The notes under the pieces were generated by a model. The model saw nothing but the letters and a program-made list of their open reading frames with translations. It did no database searches and was not told the origin of the DNA. A DNA stretch of 64,000 nucleotides from Bradyrhizobium sp. CER78 (GTDB lineage: Bacteria; Pseudomonadota; Alphaproteobacteria; Rhizobiales; Xanthobacteraceae): positions 310,001-374,000 of the forward strand of contig NZ_JARVWP010000006.1 in assembly GCF_029846235.1 (NCBI RefSeq), in the 5' to 3' direction. How positions within the stretch are numbered: position 1 is the first letter of the stretch; each line of letters begins with the position of its first letter. Below are positions 38,312 to 46,789 of the stretch, one piece after another. The position numbers and the translations under genes were made by a program.

Positions 38312-39926
38312 CGACCGCGAGCACGGTCCGGTCTCGCGCGGCGACGTCGCGCGCTATCCATTTTTCGCGGTCGTCGCCGTGCTGCTCGGCGCGTTCCTGG
38401 CGAATTTCGACAGCCGCCTGACCACGGTCGGCCTGCCCGATTTGCGCGGCGCGTTCTCGCTCACCTTCGACGAGGGCGCCTGGCTCTCGACCGCTGCGAT
38501 CGGCTCGCAGATCTTCGTCGCGCCCGCGGTGGCCTGGCTCGCCACCGTGTTCGGCCTGCGGCGTGTGCTCGGCATTCCGAGCCTGGTCTATGCCGTGGTC
38601 TCGCTGACCATCCCGTTCGTGCGCGACTACACGGCGCTGATCGCGCTCAGCATCGCGCACGGCATGCTGCTCGGCACCTTCGTGCCGGCGACGCTGATGA
38701 TCATCCTGCGCAACCTGCCGATCCGATGGTGGGTGCCGGCGATCGCGATGTATTCGATCCGCGTCGGCTTTGCGCTCGACTCGTCGAGCTCGCTGGTCGG
38801 CTTCTATGTCGAGCACCTCGGCTGGCAGTGGCTGTATTGGCAGGGCGTGGTGATTGCGCCGCTGATGGGACTGATGGTGTATCTCGGCACGCCGAACGAG
38901 CCGGTCAATCGCGACCTGCTGCACCATGCCGATTGGGGCGGCATGCTGCTGCTCGGTGCCGGTGTGGCGATGGTCTATGCCGGGCTCGACCAGGGCAATC
39001 GGCTGGACTGGCTGTCGTCGGGCACCGTGATAGCGCTCTTGATCGGCGGCGGGGCGTTGATCATCGCCTTCATGATCAACGAGATGGTGGCGCCCCGGCC
39101 CTGGGCGCATTTCAACGTGCTGTTCTCGCGCAATATCGGGCTCTCGCTGATCGTCATCCTCTTGTACACGCTGACCAGCCTGTCGAATTCGTCGCTGGTG
39201 CCGAACTTCCTCGGGACTGTCGGCGCGCTGCGGCCGGAGCAGTCCGGTGTGCTGCTGTTTACCTATGGCGCGCTGCCGATGTTCGTGCTGGTGCCGATTT
39301 CGATCCTGCTGCTCCGCCACCTCGATCCGCGCATCGTTGTGGTGCTCGGCTTCTCGGCATTCGCGGCGGCCAATCTCTGGGGCACGCAGCTGAGCCATGT
39401 CTGGGCGCGGGAGGATTTCGTCGGCATCGTGCTGCTGACGTCGGTCGGGCAGGCGTTCACGCTGCTGCCGATCATCATCATGGCGCTGTCCAATTCCGAT
39501 CCGTCGCGGGCGACGGCGTTCGCGGCCTATATCCAGATCATGCGGCTCGGCGGTGCCGAGATCGGCGTGGCCCTGATGGGGACCTGGCTGCGCGTTCGCG
39601 AGCAGATCCATTCGAACTATCTCGGACAGCACGTCCAGAACGGTGACGTCGACGTCGTAAACCTGCTGAAGCGGCTGGCGGGAGAATTTTCCGGCCACGG
39701 CGTCGGGGCGGCGATGGGGCGGGCCGTCGGCACGCTGGCGGCGCTGGTGCAGCGCGAGGCCAACACGCTCGCCTACATTGACGGCTTCTGGCTGTGCTTC
39801 TGGCTCGCGATCGCCGCGCTGTTCCTCGTGGCCTTGATTACGCGTGCACCGGCTGGTCCGCTGTCGCCGGTTCCGCTCGGCTTCATGAGGAATGTGCTGC
39901 GCAAGCCAGGCGCCGCCGCGTCCTGA
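38298..39926 (+). CDS. DHA2 family MFS efflux transporter (EmrB-like)
   Basis: The 542-residue inner-membrane protein has about 14 hydrophobic segments and the motif FDSRLTTVGLPDLRGAF in helix 1, similar to the LDxTIVNVALP motif of EmrB pumps. It should act with the upstream HlyD-type protein as a proton-driven extrusion pump. Its start overlaps that gene. The next gene, a type III polyketide synthase, begins 127 bases later on the same strand, suggesting that the pump may export the polyketide product; a drug-efflux role is the alternative. Confidence 0.9.
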   Translation: MPENDDREHGPVSRGDVARYPFFAVVAVLLGAFLANFDSRLTTVGLPDLRGAFSLTFDEGAWLSTAAIGSQIFVAPAVAWLATVFGLRRVLGIPSLVYAVVSLTIPFVRDYTALIALSIAHGMLLGTFVPATLMIILRNLPIRWWVPAIAMYSIRVGFALDSSSSLVGFYVEHLGWQWLYWQGVVIAPLMGLMVYLGTPNEPVNRDLLHHADWGGMLLLGAGVAMVYAGLDQGNRLDWLSSGTVIALLIGGGALIIAFMINEMVAPRPWAHFNVLFSRNIGLSLIVILLYTLTSLSNSSLVPNFLGTVGALRPEQSGVLLFTYGALPMFVLVPISILLLRHLDPRIVVVLGFSAFAAANLWGTQLSHVWAREDFVGIVLLTSVGQAFTLLPIIIMALSNSDPSRATAFAAYIQIMRLGGAEIGVALMGTWLRVREQIHSNYLGQHVQNGDVDVVNLLKRLAGEFSGHGVGAAMGRAVGTLAALVQREANTLAYIDGFWLCFWLAIAALFLVALITRAPAGPLSPVPLGFMRNVLRKPGAAAS

Positions 39927-40053
39927 TTTACGAACGGCGCGGCTGCCGCGGCCGGGGTCAATTTATAGTGAATGCCGCGCTCCCTCTATCTCGCCGGCGC
40001 CTGAAATATTTTGCACGTCGCGTGGTTCCACAACCGGGGGAACTGGAGCTACG

Positions 40054-41115
40054 ATGATCGAGACCAAGCAGACGGCCGCGCTTGTTTCCATGGCAACGGC
40101 GGTTCCACCGCATCTATTCCATCAGAGGCAAGTCCTGCAGGCCGCGCGCAATCTTCTCGCCGACCGCTATCCCGAGTTCGAGACGCTCTCCAGCCTGTTC
40201 GCCAACACCGGCATCCAGCATCGCTATGGCGTGAAGCCGATCGAATGGTATCTCGAGCGGCGCGGTTGGCCGGAGCGAACGCAGGCGTTCCTGGAAGGCG
40301 CGGAGGCGCTGTTCGTCGATGCCGCGGGCAAGGCGCTCGCGCGCGCCGACCTGACCGGCAGCGACATCGATACCGTGGTCACGGTGTGCTCGACCGGCAT
40401 CGCCACGCCGACGCTGGAGGCGCGCGTCGCCGGCAAGCTCGGCTTGCGGCCGGACGTGTCGCGTGTGCCGGTGTTCGGCCTCGGCTGCGCGGGCGGCGTG
40501 TCGGGCCTCTCGATCGCGGCGCGGCTGGCGCAAGCGCGGCCGGGCACGAACGTGCTGCTGGTCGCGCTCGAGCTCTGCACGCTCGCGGTCCGCCACGATG
40601 AGCTGACCAAGGCGAACATCGTTGCCGCCAGCCTGTTCGGCGATGGCGCCGCGGCGATCGTGCTGCGCGCCGGCGACGGCGGTGCGACGCGGATCGAGGC
40701 GGCCGGTGAAAAGCTGTGGCCGGATACGCTCGACATCATGGGCTGGACGGTCGATCCGGAAGGATTCGGCGTCGTGTTTCAGCGCACCATTCCGGATTTC
40801 GTCCGCGACCATGTTGGACCGGCCGTTGCCGAAATTCTGGCACGGATGCAGCTGACGACCGATGACGTCGACCGCTTCCTCTGCCATCCCGGCGGCTCCA
40901 AGGTCATCGCCGCGCTGGAGCGGGCGCTCGCGCTCGACCAGGGTACGCTCGATCACGAACGCGACGTGATCGCGGCGTGCGGCAACATGTCGGCCCCGAC
41001 GGTTCTCTTTGTCCTCGAGCGCGCCCGCGCCAAGGGCTTGCCGCCGCGCGCGCTGCTCACCGCGCTCGGGCCGGGCTTCACGCTCAGCTGCGTCGCGCTG
41101 AGGCACGCGGCGTGA
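40054..41115 (+). CDS. Type III polyketide synthase (chalcone/stilbene synthase-like)
   Basis: The 353-residue homodimeric-type synthase shows the full catalytic triad: Cys145 in VFGLGCAGGVSGL, His278 in FLCHPGGSKV and Asn311 in ACGNMSAPTVLFVLE. Such enzymes extend a fatty acyl-CoA starter with malonyl-CoA and cyclise it to an alkylpyrone or alkylresorcinol. GGAGCT precedes the ATG at 40054, and the stop overlaps the GTG of the next gene. The pairing with an isoprenylcysteine-methyltransferase-like gene matches known bpsA-bpsB and srsA-srsB pairs, which make methylated pyrones or phenolic lipids. The exact product here is not known. Confidence 0.93.
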   Translation: MIETKQTAALVSMATAVPPHLFHQRQVLQAARNLLADRYPEFETLSSLFANTGIQHRYGVKPIEWYLERRGWPERTQAFLEGAEALFVDAAGKALARADLTGSDIDTVVTVCSTGIATPTLEARVAGKLGLRPDVSRVPVFGLGCAGGVSGLSIAARLAQARPGTNVLLVALELCTLAVRHDELTKANIVAASLFGDGAAAIVLRAGDGGATRIEAAGEKLWPDTLDIMGWTVDPEGFGVVFQRTIPDFVRDHVGPAVAEILARMQLTTDDVDRFLCHPGGSKVIAALERALALDQGTLDHERDVIAACGNMSAPTVLFVLERARAKGLPPRALLTALGPGFTLSCVALRHAA

Positions 41116-41624
41116 GCTTCGCCTCGGTCACCCTTGCGCTGGTCACGCTGCAACGCCTCGGCGAGCTCGCGCTTTCCCGTCGCAACACGGAGCGGCTGCT
41201 GGCGCAAGGCGCGATCGAGGTCGGCGCCGGTCACTACCCGCTGATCGTGCTGCTTCACGCCAGCTGGCTGATCGCACTGTGGATCTGGGGCCGCAACCAG
41301 GATGTCAACCTGGCTGCATTAGCGGCATTCGTGGCGCTGCAAGGCTTGCGGCTGTGGATACTCGCCGCGCTCGGACCGCGATGGACCACGCGGATCATCG
41401 TGTTGCCGGGTGCGCCGCTGATCGCATCCGGGCCGTACCGGTACTTTCCGCATCCAAACTATGCCGTCGTCGTTGCTGAAATCGCGCTGCTTCCGCTCGC
41501 ACTACACCTGCCCGTGTTGGCGTTGATCTTCACCGTGCTCAATTGTGCGGTGCTCGCCGTCCGAATTCGCGCCGAGAACCGTGCGCTGTCGGTTTCCGAC
41601 TGGCCACGCGTCGGCACGCCATGA
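41112..41624 (+). CDS. Isoprenylcysteine carboxyl methyltransferase-family enzyme (BpsB/SrsB-like)
   Basis: The 170-residue integral membrane protein has four or five hydrophobic helices and the C-terminal SAM-binding pattern of the ICMT family: IASGPYRYFPHPNYAVVVAE near residue 107 and RIRAENRALS at the end. Prokaryotes do not prenylate CaaX proteins in this way. Next to a type III polyketide synthase, the likely role is O-methylation of the alkylpyrone or resorcinol product in the membrane. Its GTG start overlaps the synthase stop and its stop overlaps the next ATG, so the three genes are coupled. Confidence 0.88.
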   Translation: MSFASVTLALVTLQRLGELALSRRNTERLLAQGAIEVGAGHYPLIVLLHASWLIALWIWGRNQDVNLAALAAFVALQGLRLWILAALGPRWTTRIIVLPGAPLIASGPYRYFPHPNYAVVVAEIALLPLALHLPVLALIFTVLNCAVLAVRIRAENRALSVSDWPRVGTP

Positions 41625-43258
41625 GCGAGCGGGCAGATCACGCAGCCGACCGCCCGTCGGCTGCGACCTGGGCAGGCTTCCTGCTGATGTGCCTCGGCAT
41701 GTTCATGGCAATCCTCGACATCCAGGTCGTCGCGACCTCGCTGCCGACGATCCAGCGCGCGCTAGCGATCTCGCCATCGGAAATGAGCTGGATCCAGACC
41801 GCCTATCTGATCGCCGAGGTGATCGCGATCCCGCTGACCGGACTGTTCACCCATGCACTATCGCTGCGATGGCTGTTCGTCATCGCCGTCAGCCTGTTCA
41901 CCGTCGCGTCGGTCGGCTGCGCCTTCAGCGGCGGCTTTGCCGTGCTGCTGACGTTCCGCGCGCTTCAGGGATTTTCCGGCGGCATTCTGATCCCGGCGGT
42001 GTTCTCCGCCGTGTTCACGTTGTTTCCGGCGCGCCTGCATCCGGTAGCCACCACGATCGGCGGCGCCGTCGCCGTGCTCGCACCGACGGTTGGACCTGTT
42101 GTCGGCGGCTGGATCACGCAAACCTGGTCGTGGCCGTGGCTGTTCCTGATCAATCTGGCTCCGGGGACGCTTGCGGCCCTGGTCACGCCGTTGCTGCTTC
42201 CGAAAGATGGGGTGCATCTTCGCGCGTTATCCAGGCTGGACAAATCATCGCTGATCCTGCTCGCGGCGGCCCTCGCAAGCCTGATGATAGGGCTCAAGGA
42301 AGCGCCAGAGCGCGGCTGGGCCTCGATGCTCTGCCTCAGCCTGCTGATCGGAAGCATGGCCGGGATGGCGCTGCTGATCCGGCGCACGCTTCGCGCGGCG
42401 GATCCGATCGCGCGATTGACCTTGTTCCGGCGGCGCTCGTTCGCGATCGGTTGCGCCCTGAGCTTTTGCCTCGGCATCGGCCTCTATGGATCGACCTATC
42501 TGATGCCGGTCTTCCTCGGCTTCGTCCGCCGCCATGACGCCTTCGAGATCGGCACCATCATGCTGGTCACCGGAGCTGCGCAGCTGGTCGCCGCGCCACT
42601 GGCGGCCTTCCTCGAAAGTCGCGTCGGCGCGCTGGTGTTGACCGGCGCGGGCTTCGCCTTGTTTGGGCTCGGTCTCGGATTGAGCGCTTTCCAGCCACGT
42701 ACGGCTGATTTCGGCGAGATGCTCTGGCCGCAGGCTGTGCGCGGCGTCGCCATCATGTTTTGCCTGCTGCCGCCGACGCGTTTTGCACTGGGCAGCCTGC
42801 CGGAGGCCGAGGTCGCCGACGCCAGCGGACTGTTCAACCTGATGCGCAATCTGGGTGGCGCGATCGGGATCGCCCTGATCGACACCATCCTCTACGGGCG
42901 CAGCCCAATCTATGGCGAGGATTTTCGTGCACGCCTGCTGGCAGGCGATGTGAACGCGGCGCAGGCGATCGGGCTCGATCCGATGTTGCTGATCAAACGT
43001 CCGCCGGGGCCGTCGGACGATGCGACGGTGGCGTTCGTCCGGCCGCTGGTCGAACGGGCGTCGCTCGCGCTCACCGTCAACGAGGCGTGGGCGATGCTTG
43101 CCAGCGTGGCGATCGTAGGATTGCTGCTGGTGCCGTTCGCGCGCGACCGGGCGCCGGCATCCGTCCAGGTGCCGCGGGAATGCGAGCTAGAGCATGATCC
43201 GGAAAAGTGGACACCGGTTTTCCGAAAAGATCATGCTCAAAAAAGACATCTAGATTGA
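41621..43258 (+). CDS. Second DHA2 family MFS transporter of the polyketide cluster
   Basis: The 545-residue protein has 14 predicted helices, the helix-1 motif LDIQVVATSLPTIQRAL and the motif C-like stretch GGAVAVLAPTVGPVVGGWIT. It overlaps the methyltransferase gene in an ATGA arrangement, so it belongs to the same translational unit and probably moves the polyketide lipid or a precursor. The last 23 residues or so, from about ELEHDPEKW, are encoded by a copy of the family A palindromic repeat; the ancestral protein likely ended earlier. It overlaps the convergent EI24 gene by nine bases. Confidence 0.9.
   Translation: MSERADHAADRPSAATWAGFLLMCLGMFMAILDIQVVATSLPTIQRALAISPSEMSWIQTAYLIAEVIAIPLTGLFTHALSLRWLFVIAVSLFTVASVGCAFSGGFAVLLTFRALQGFSGGILIPAVFSAVFTLFPARLHPVATTIGGAVAVLAPTVGPVVGGWITQTWSWPWLFLINLAPGTLAALVTPLLLPKDGVHLRALSRLDKSSLILLAAALASLMIGLKEAPERGWASMLCLSLLIGSMAGMALLIRRTLRAADPIARLTLFRRRSFAIGCALSFCLGIGLYGSTYLMPVFLGFVRRHDAFEIGTIMLVTGAAQLVAAPLAAFLESRVGALVLTGAGFALFGLGLGLSAFQPRTADFGEMLWPQAVRGVAIMFCLLPPTRFALGSLPEAEVADASGLFNLMRNLGGAIGIALIDTILYGRSPIYGEDFRARLLAGDVNAAQAIGLDPMLLIKRPPGPSDDATVAFVRPLVERASLALTVNEAWAMLASVAIVGLLLVPFARDRAPASVQVPRECELEHDPEKWTPVFRKDHAQKRHLD
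43190..43238. repeat. Palindromic repeat, family A copy 3, inside a coding region
   Basis: GAGCATGATCCGGAAAAGTG through the inverse GATCATGCTC, nearly identical to 6312-6360. Unlike the other copies it is within an open frame and supplies the C-terminal residues of the MFS protein, which ends 20 bases beyond it. Confidence 0.88.
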
Positions 43259-44002
43259 GGAGACGTTGCTTCGCCGCGCGGGCTCGATCAGCTCGCGCCG
43301 CGGGCCCGATAGCCGCTTGTACATGTGGACCATGAAGGCCATGCCGAACAACGGCGTCGCCAGATTGACGATCGGGATCGAGACGAAGGCTGCAATGAAC
43401 AGGCCCGCGGTGAACACGGTCGCGGCATTCTCCTTGCGCATCGCCTTGGCGTCGTCAGGCGAGCGGAAGCGCATCGCCGCGAGCTCGAAATATTCGCGGC
43501 CGAGCAGCCAGGCGGTCGCGATGAAGAAGATGATGAAGCCCGCGCCCGCGAACAGCACGAACGGCAACGCGACCAGATAGACCAGCACCGTCAGCAGCGC
43601 CGTCTTGACGCCCTCGATCGTCGCGAGCGTGACCGGCAGCGCCACGCCGGGATGGTCGGCCGGATAATGCTCGCGCTCGACATGGTCGGCGACGTCGTCG
43701 ACGAACAGGCTCGCCACCAGCGAGGTGATCGCGGGCATCAGGAAGATGCCGCCGAGCACGACGCCAAGTCCCGCCGAGATCGAGATGATCCAGGACAGCA
43801 CGTGCAGCGTGGAATGGAAGTTGGGACCGAGCATGCCTTCGGCCCAGACCTCGCCGGAGTCGGCAAACCAGCTCAGCAGCCGCTGCAATCCGATTGCCAG
43901 CACGGTGATCAGCACCAGCGCAAGCCCGATCGAGCGCCACAGGATCGTGCGCATCGGCGGCGACAGGATTTGCGAAAGCGCCTTGATGGCGGCATCGAAC
44001 AT
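43250..44002 (-). CDS. EI24/CysZ-like membrane protein
   Basis: The 250-residue protein has four or more transmembrane segments and the EI24 (CysZ) domain pattern, with the segment LFVDDVADHVEREHYPADHP between helices typical of alphaproteobacterial members. CysZ proteins move sulfate, but members without a cysteine-synthesis context are not proven transporters. GAGGTAA precedes the ATG at 44002. It converges with the MFS gene on its left and is not part of that operon. Confidence 0.85.
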   Translation of the reverse strand: MFDAAIKALSQILSPPMRTILWRSIGLALVLITVLAIGLQRLLSWFADSGEVWAEGMLGPNFHSTLHVLSWIISISAGLGVVLGGIFLMPAITSLVASLFVDDVADHVEREHYPADHPGVALPVTLATIEGVKTALLTVLVYLVALPFVLFAGAGFIIFFIATAWLLGREYFELAAMRFRSPDDAKAMRKENAATVFTAGLFIAAFVSIPIVNLATPLFGMAFMVHMYKRLSGPRRELIEPARRSNVSSI

Positions 44003-44095
44003 GACCGGATTACCTCTGCAAATGACCCGCGAGAGGTAGCCACCCAATACGGCTTCGGCAAGTGCCGCTTGTGTCGCGGTAACAGCGTTTTCGAG

Positions 44096-45508
44096 CTAGG
44101 CGTCGAGTGGCTTGCCGCGGACGTTGGGTCCCCAGACACCAATGGCAATGATCACGATCACCATCGCCGCGGTGATCAGGCCGAACACGCCGATGACGCC
44201 GGCCTCCTTCAACATGAACGCCACGATGAAGCCCGAGAACGTCGCGCTGAGCCGGCTCATCGAATAGACGAGGCCTGCCGCGCGCGCCCGGATCGCGGTC
44301 GGGAACACCTCAGTCTGGTAGGCATGATAGGCGTAGGACAGCGTCATGTTGGCGCCGGTCACCAGCACGCCGCTGGCGATCAAAAGCGCCGGCGCGGTGA
44401 GCTGCGCGAAGGCGAGGCCGAACACCGAGATCGCGGCGGCGGCGCCGCAGATGATCCATTTGCGCTCGAAGCGGTCGGCGAAGGTTGCGGCCAAAAGCGG
44501 CGCGAGCGGATAGGCGAACGCGATGATGAAGGAATATTGCAGGCTCTTGGTGACGTTGATGCCCTTCTGGACCAGCAGCGCCGGAACCCAGTTGGAGAAG
44601 CCGTAGACGCCGAACGCCTGGCAGAGATTGAAGATCATGAACAGCACGACGAGCGAGGCGTAGGGCGGCCGGAACAGGTCGGCGTAGCCGGTCTCGACCG
44701 GCGCACGTGCCGGCGCTATCGCGGCCGCGGGGGCAGGGCGCGGCGCGGCCGTGCCCGATGCAGTCTCGAGCGCCCGCATGATCGTCTCGGCCTCGGCGGC
44801 GCGGCCATTGCGGGCCAGCCAGAGCGGGCTTTCCGGCACGTAGAGCCGCAGCACCCAGATGATCATGCTGGCGGCGGCGCCGATCAGCACCACCCAGCGC
44901 CAGCCATCGATGCCGTGGGGCGAGAGTGGCACCAGCCACCACGCTAGGGCTGCGACGATCGGCACTGCCGACAGCATCACCGCCTGGTTGATCGCAAACG
45001 CCCGGCCGCGCATCCAGCTCGGCACCAGCTCGGTGATGTAGGCGTCGATGGTGATGACCTCGATGCCGATCCCGATTCCGGCGATGAAGCGCCACAGCAG
45101 CACGCCGCCGGGCGTGGTCTGGCACGCCATGATGACGGACGCCGCGCTGTAGAACAGCAGCGAATATGTGAAGACCGTCTTGCGCCCGTAGCGATCGGCG
45201 AGAAAGCCGAGGCAGAAGGTGCCGATGAACAGGCCGGCGAAGGTCGCCGCGACGAAGGCGCCGATGCCGGAGAAGCCGAAGAAGGCCTGCGTCGTCGTGG
45301 TCATCAGCCCACTGCGGGCAAGGCCCGGCGCGATATAGCCGGTGAAGAACAGATCGTAGATTTCGAAGCAGCCGCCGAGCGAGAGCAGGATCACGAGCCG
45401 CCAGACATAGCCCGAGGTGGGCAGCGCCTCGAGCCGTCGCGAAATCTGGTCGGGTCCGCTGGTCGTGTTGGCGAGATCGGCAACCGAGCCGAGTTCGACG
45501 GCGCTCAT
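44096..45508 (-). CDS. MFS transporter, metabolite:H+ symporter type
   Basis: The 470-residue protein has 12 helices, the loop 2-3 motif GFLADRYGRKTVF and a helix-1 segment LGGCFEIYDLFFTGYIAPGL seen in the sugar-porter and aromatic-acid/metabolite:H+ symporter families. It should import an organic acid or related compound with protons. It lies next to a LysR regulator and a divergent CoA-transferase and lyase pair, and may supply their substrate. A palindromic repeat separates it from lysR. Confidence 0.88.
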   Translation of the reverse strand: MSAVELGSVADLANTTSGPDQISRRLEALPTSGYVWRLVILLSLGGCFEIYDLFFTGYIAPGLARSGLMTTTTQAFFGFSGIGAFVAATFAGLFIGTFCLGFLADRYGRKTVFTYSLLFYSAASVIMACQTTPGGVLLWRFIAGIGIGIEVITIDAYITELVPSWMRGRAFAINQAVMLSAVPIVAALAWWLVPLSPHGIDGWRWVVLIGAAASMIIWVLRLYVPESPLWLARNGRAAEAETIMRALETASGTAAPRPAPAAAIAPARAPVETGYADLFRPPYASLVVLFMIFNLCQAFGVYGFSNWVPALLVQKGINVTKSLQYSFIIAFAYPLAPLLAATFADRFERKWIICGAAAAISVFGLAFAQLTAPALLIASGVLVTGANMTLSYAYHAYQTEVFPTAIRARAAGLVYSMSRLSATFSGFIVAFMLKEAGVIGVFGLITAAMVIVIIAIGVWGPNVRGKPLDA

Positions 45509-45647
45509 GATGGTCCTCCCCGGAATGGTGCAATGGCCGTCTTTCTTGCGAAGGCGTGCGGTTCGCGCATGTTTGGCAGCCGGGAGCCAGAAATCCAGAC
45601 GAACATATCGAAGGTATCGTTCGATATTTTCGATCGGACTACCTGAG

Positions 45648-45696
45648 ACGCGCTTTCTTGACGCGAACCGGTACCCACTTCGCTTGAAAGCGCTTT
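45648..45696. repeat. Palindromic repeat, family B copy 2 (inverted)
   Basis: ACGCGCTTTCTTGACGCGAA through CGCTTGAAAGCGCTTT is the inverse of the copies at 2324 and 46709. It overlaps the last bases of the lysR gene. With the copy at 46709 it brackets lysR in inverted orientation. Confidence 0.8.
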
Positions 45697-46618
45697 AGAT
45701 CAGAAGCGTCGCCTCCCAGGCGCCACGGCCGACCTGGTCTGCGATCAGGGCGCGGATCAGGCGGCACATTTCCTCCATGACGTAAGTCATCGGGCGGTTG
45801 CGCAGGCGGCAGAGATAGAGCGTGCGGGTCAGCTTGGGTTCGACGACCTCGCGGGCAACCAGCAGTCGTGCTTTCAACGGCTCGCTGACGAAATGCGTCG
45901 TCGCGATCGTGCAGCCGAGGCCTGCGGTCAGCGCGCCGATCATGCCGCTGGTCGAGTTGAGATGCATGATCGCGTTGGCCTCGAGCCGCTTCAGCAGCAC
46001 GGGATCATCCAGCAATGCGCGTGCCGACAGTCCGTAGCGCAGCAGGATCAGCGGCAGCCGCGTCACCTCCTCGAAGGCGATCGGCGCCCGCTTGCCGATC
46101 AGCTTCTCGGTGCCGACGCAGAACATCTGCTCCTCCAGCACCGGCTCGGCGATCAGGTCCTTCTCCGAGGGCGGATTGTAGACCAGCGCGAGATCGACCT
46201 CGGAGCTCAGCAGATGCAGCAGCGTCGCGCCGGAGAGGCTCTCGGTCAGCGACAGCTTCAGGTTCGGATATTTCGTCAGCACGGTCCGCATCAGCGGCAC
46301 GCCGATCGCCTTCATCCCGGAATTGGCCATGCCGATCGAGATGTCGCCGGCGATCTCGCTGCCGCCTTCCTTGATCTCGCGCTCGGCCGCCGCCATCGCG
46401 CGCAGGATGATGCGGGCGTGCTCGTAGAGCCGCTCGCCGGCCGCGGTCGGTTCCATGCCGCGTGGCTTGCGCTCGAACAGCGGCGTGGCGAATTCGGCTT
46501 CGAGATTGGCGATGTGGTGGCTCAGCGCGGACTGCGCGACATTGGCCTGATCCGCCGCCCGCGACAGGTTGCGCTGCTCGTAGACCGCGATGAAATAGCG
46601 AAGCTGGCGCGAATCCAT
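45695..46618 (-). CDS. LysR family transcriptional regulator
   Basis: The 307-residue protein has an N-terminal helix-turn-helix MDSRQLRYFIAVYEQRNLSR with AADQANVAQSALSHHIANLE, then a periplasmic-binding-like effector domain. The order resembles NAC/Cbl or TcuR-type regulators. It is divergent from the CoA-transferase and HMG-CoA-lyase genes, which it most likely activates in response to the pathway substrate. The 171-base divergent gap holds a family B repeat at 46709-46755 and AT-rich sequence close to the lysR start. Confidence 0.92.
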   Translation of the reverse strand: MDSRQLRYFIAVYEQRNLSRAADQANVAQSALSHHIANLEAEFATPLFERKPRGMEPTAAGERLYEHARIILRAMAAAEREIKEGGSEIAGDISIGMANSGMKAIGVPLMRTVLTKYPNLKLSLTESLSGATLLHLLSSEVDLALVYNPPSEKDLIAEPVLEEQMFCVGTEKLIGKRAPIAFEEVTRLPLILLRYGLSARALLDDPVLLKRLEANAIMHLNSTSGMIGALTAGLGCTIATTHFVSEPLKARLLVAREVVEPKLTRTLYLCRLRNRPMTYVMEEMCRLIRALIADQVGRGAWEATLLI

Positions 46619-46708
46619 GGGGTTCAGCGTTCTAGAACGGCGAATACACTATTCGACAGATTATATTTTTCAGATAGCGCGCGGAAGCCTAACCTGCGCC
46701 AATCACAA

Positions 46709-46755
46709 AGCGTTTTCGAGCGAAGTGGGTACCGGTTCGCGTGAAGAAAACGTGT
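46709..46755. repeat. Palindromic repeat, family B copy 3
   Basis: AGCGTTTTCGAGCGAAGTGG through GAAGAAAACGTGT, in the same orientation as 2324-2370. It ends 34 bases before the CoA-transferase start, so it is probably part of that gene's leader or promoter region. Confidence 0.8.
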
Positions 46756-46789
46756 CTGAATCAAGAGCGGAACGAGCACGGAGAAACCG

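Noticed and set aside
38274..39698. Minus-strand open frame of 474 codons opposite the MFS pump
   Set aside because: Antisense shadow of a real membrane protein gene; the composition is rich in Arg, Gln and His with no recognisable family.
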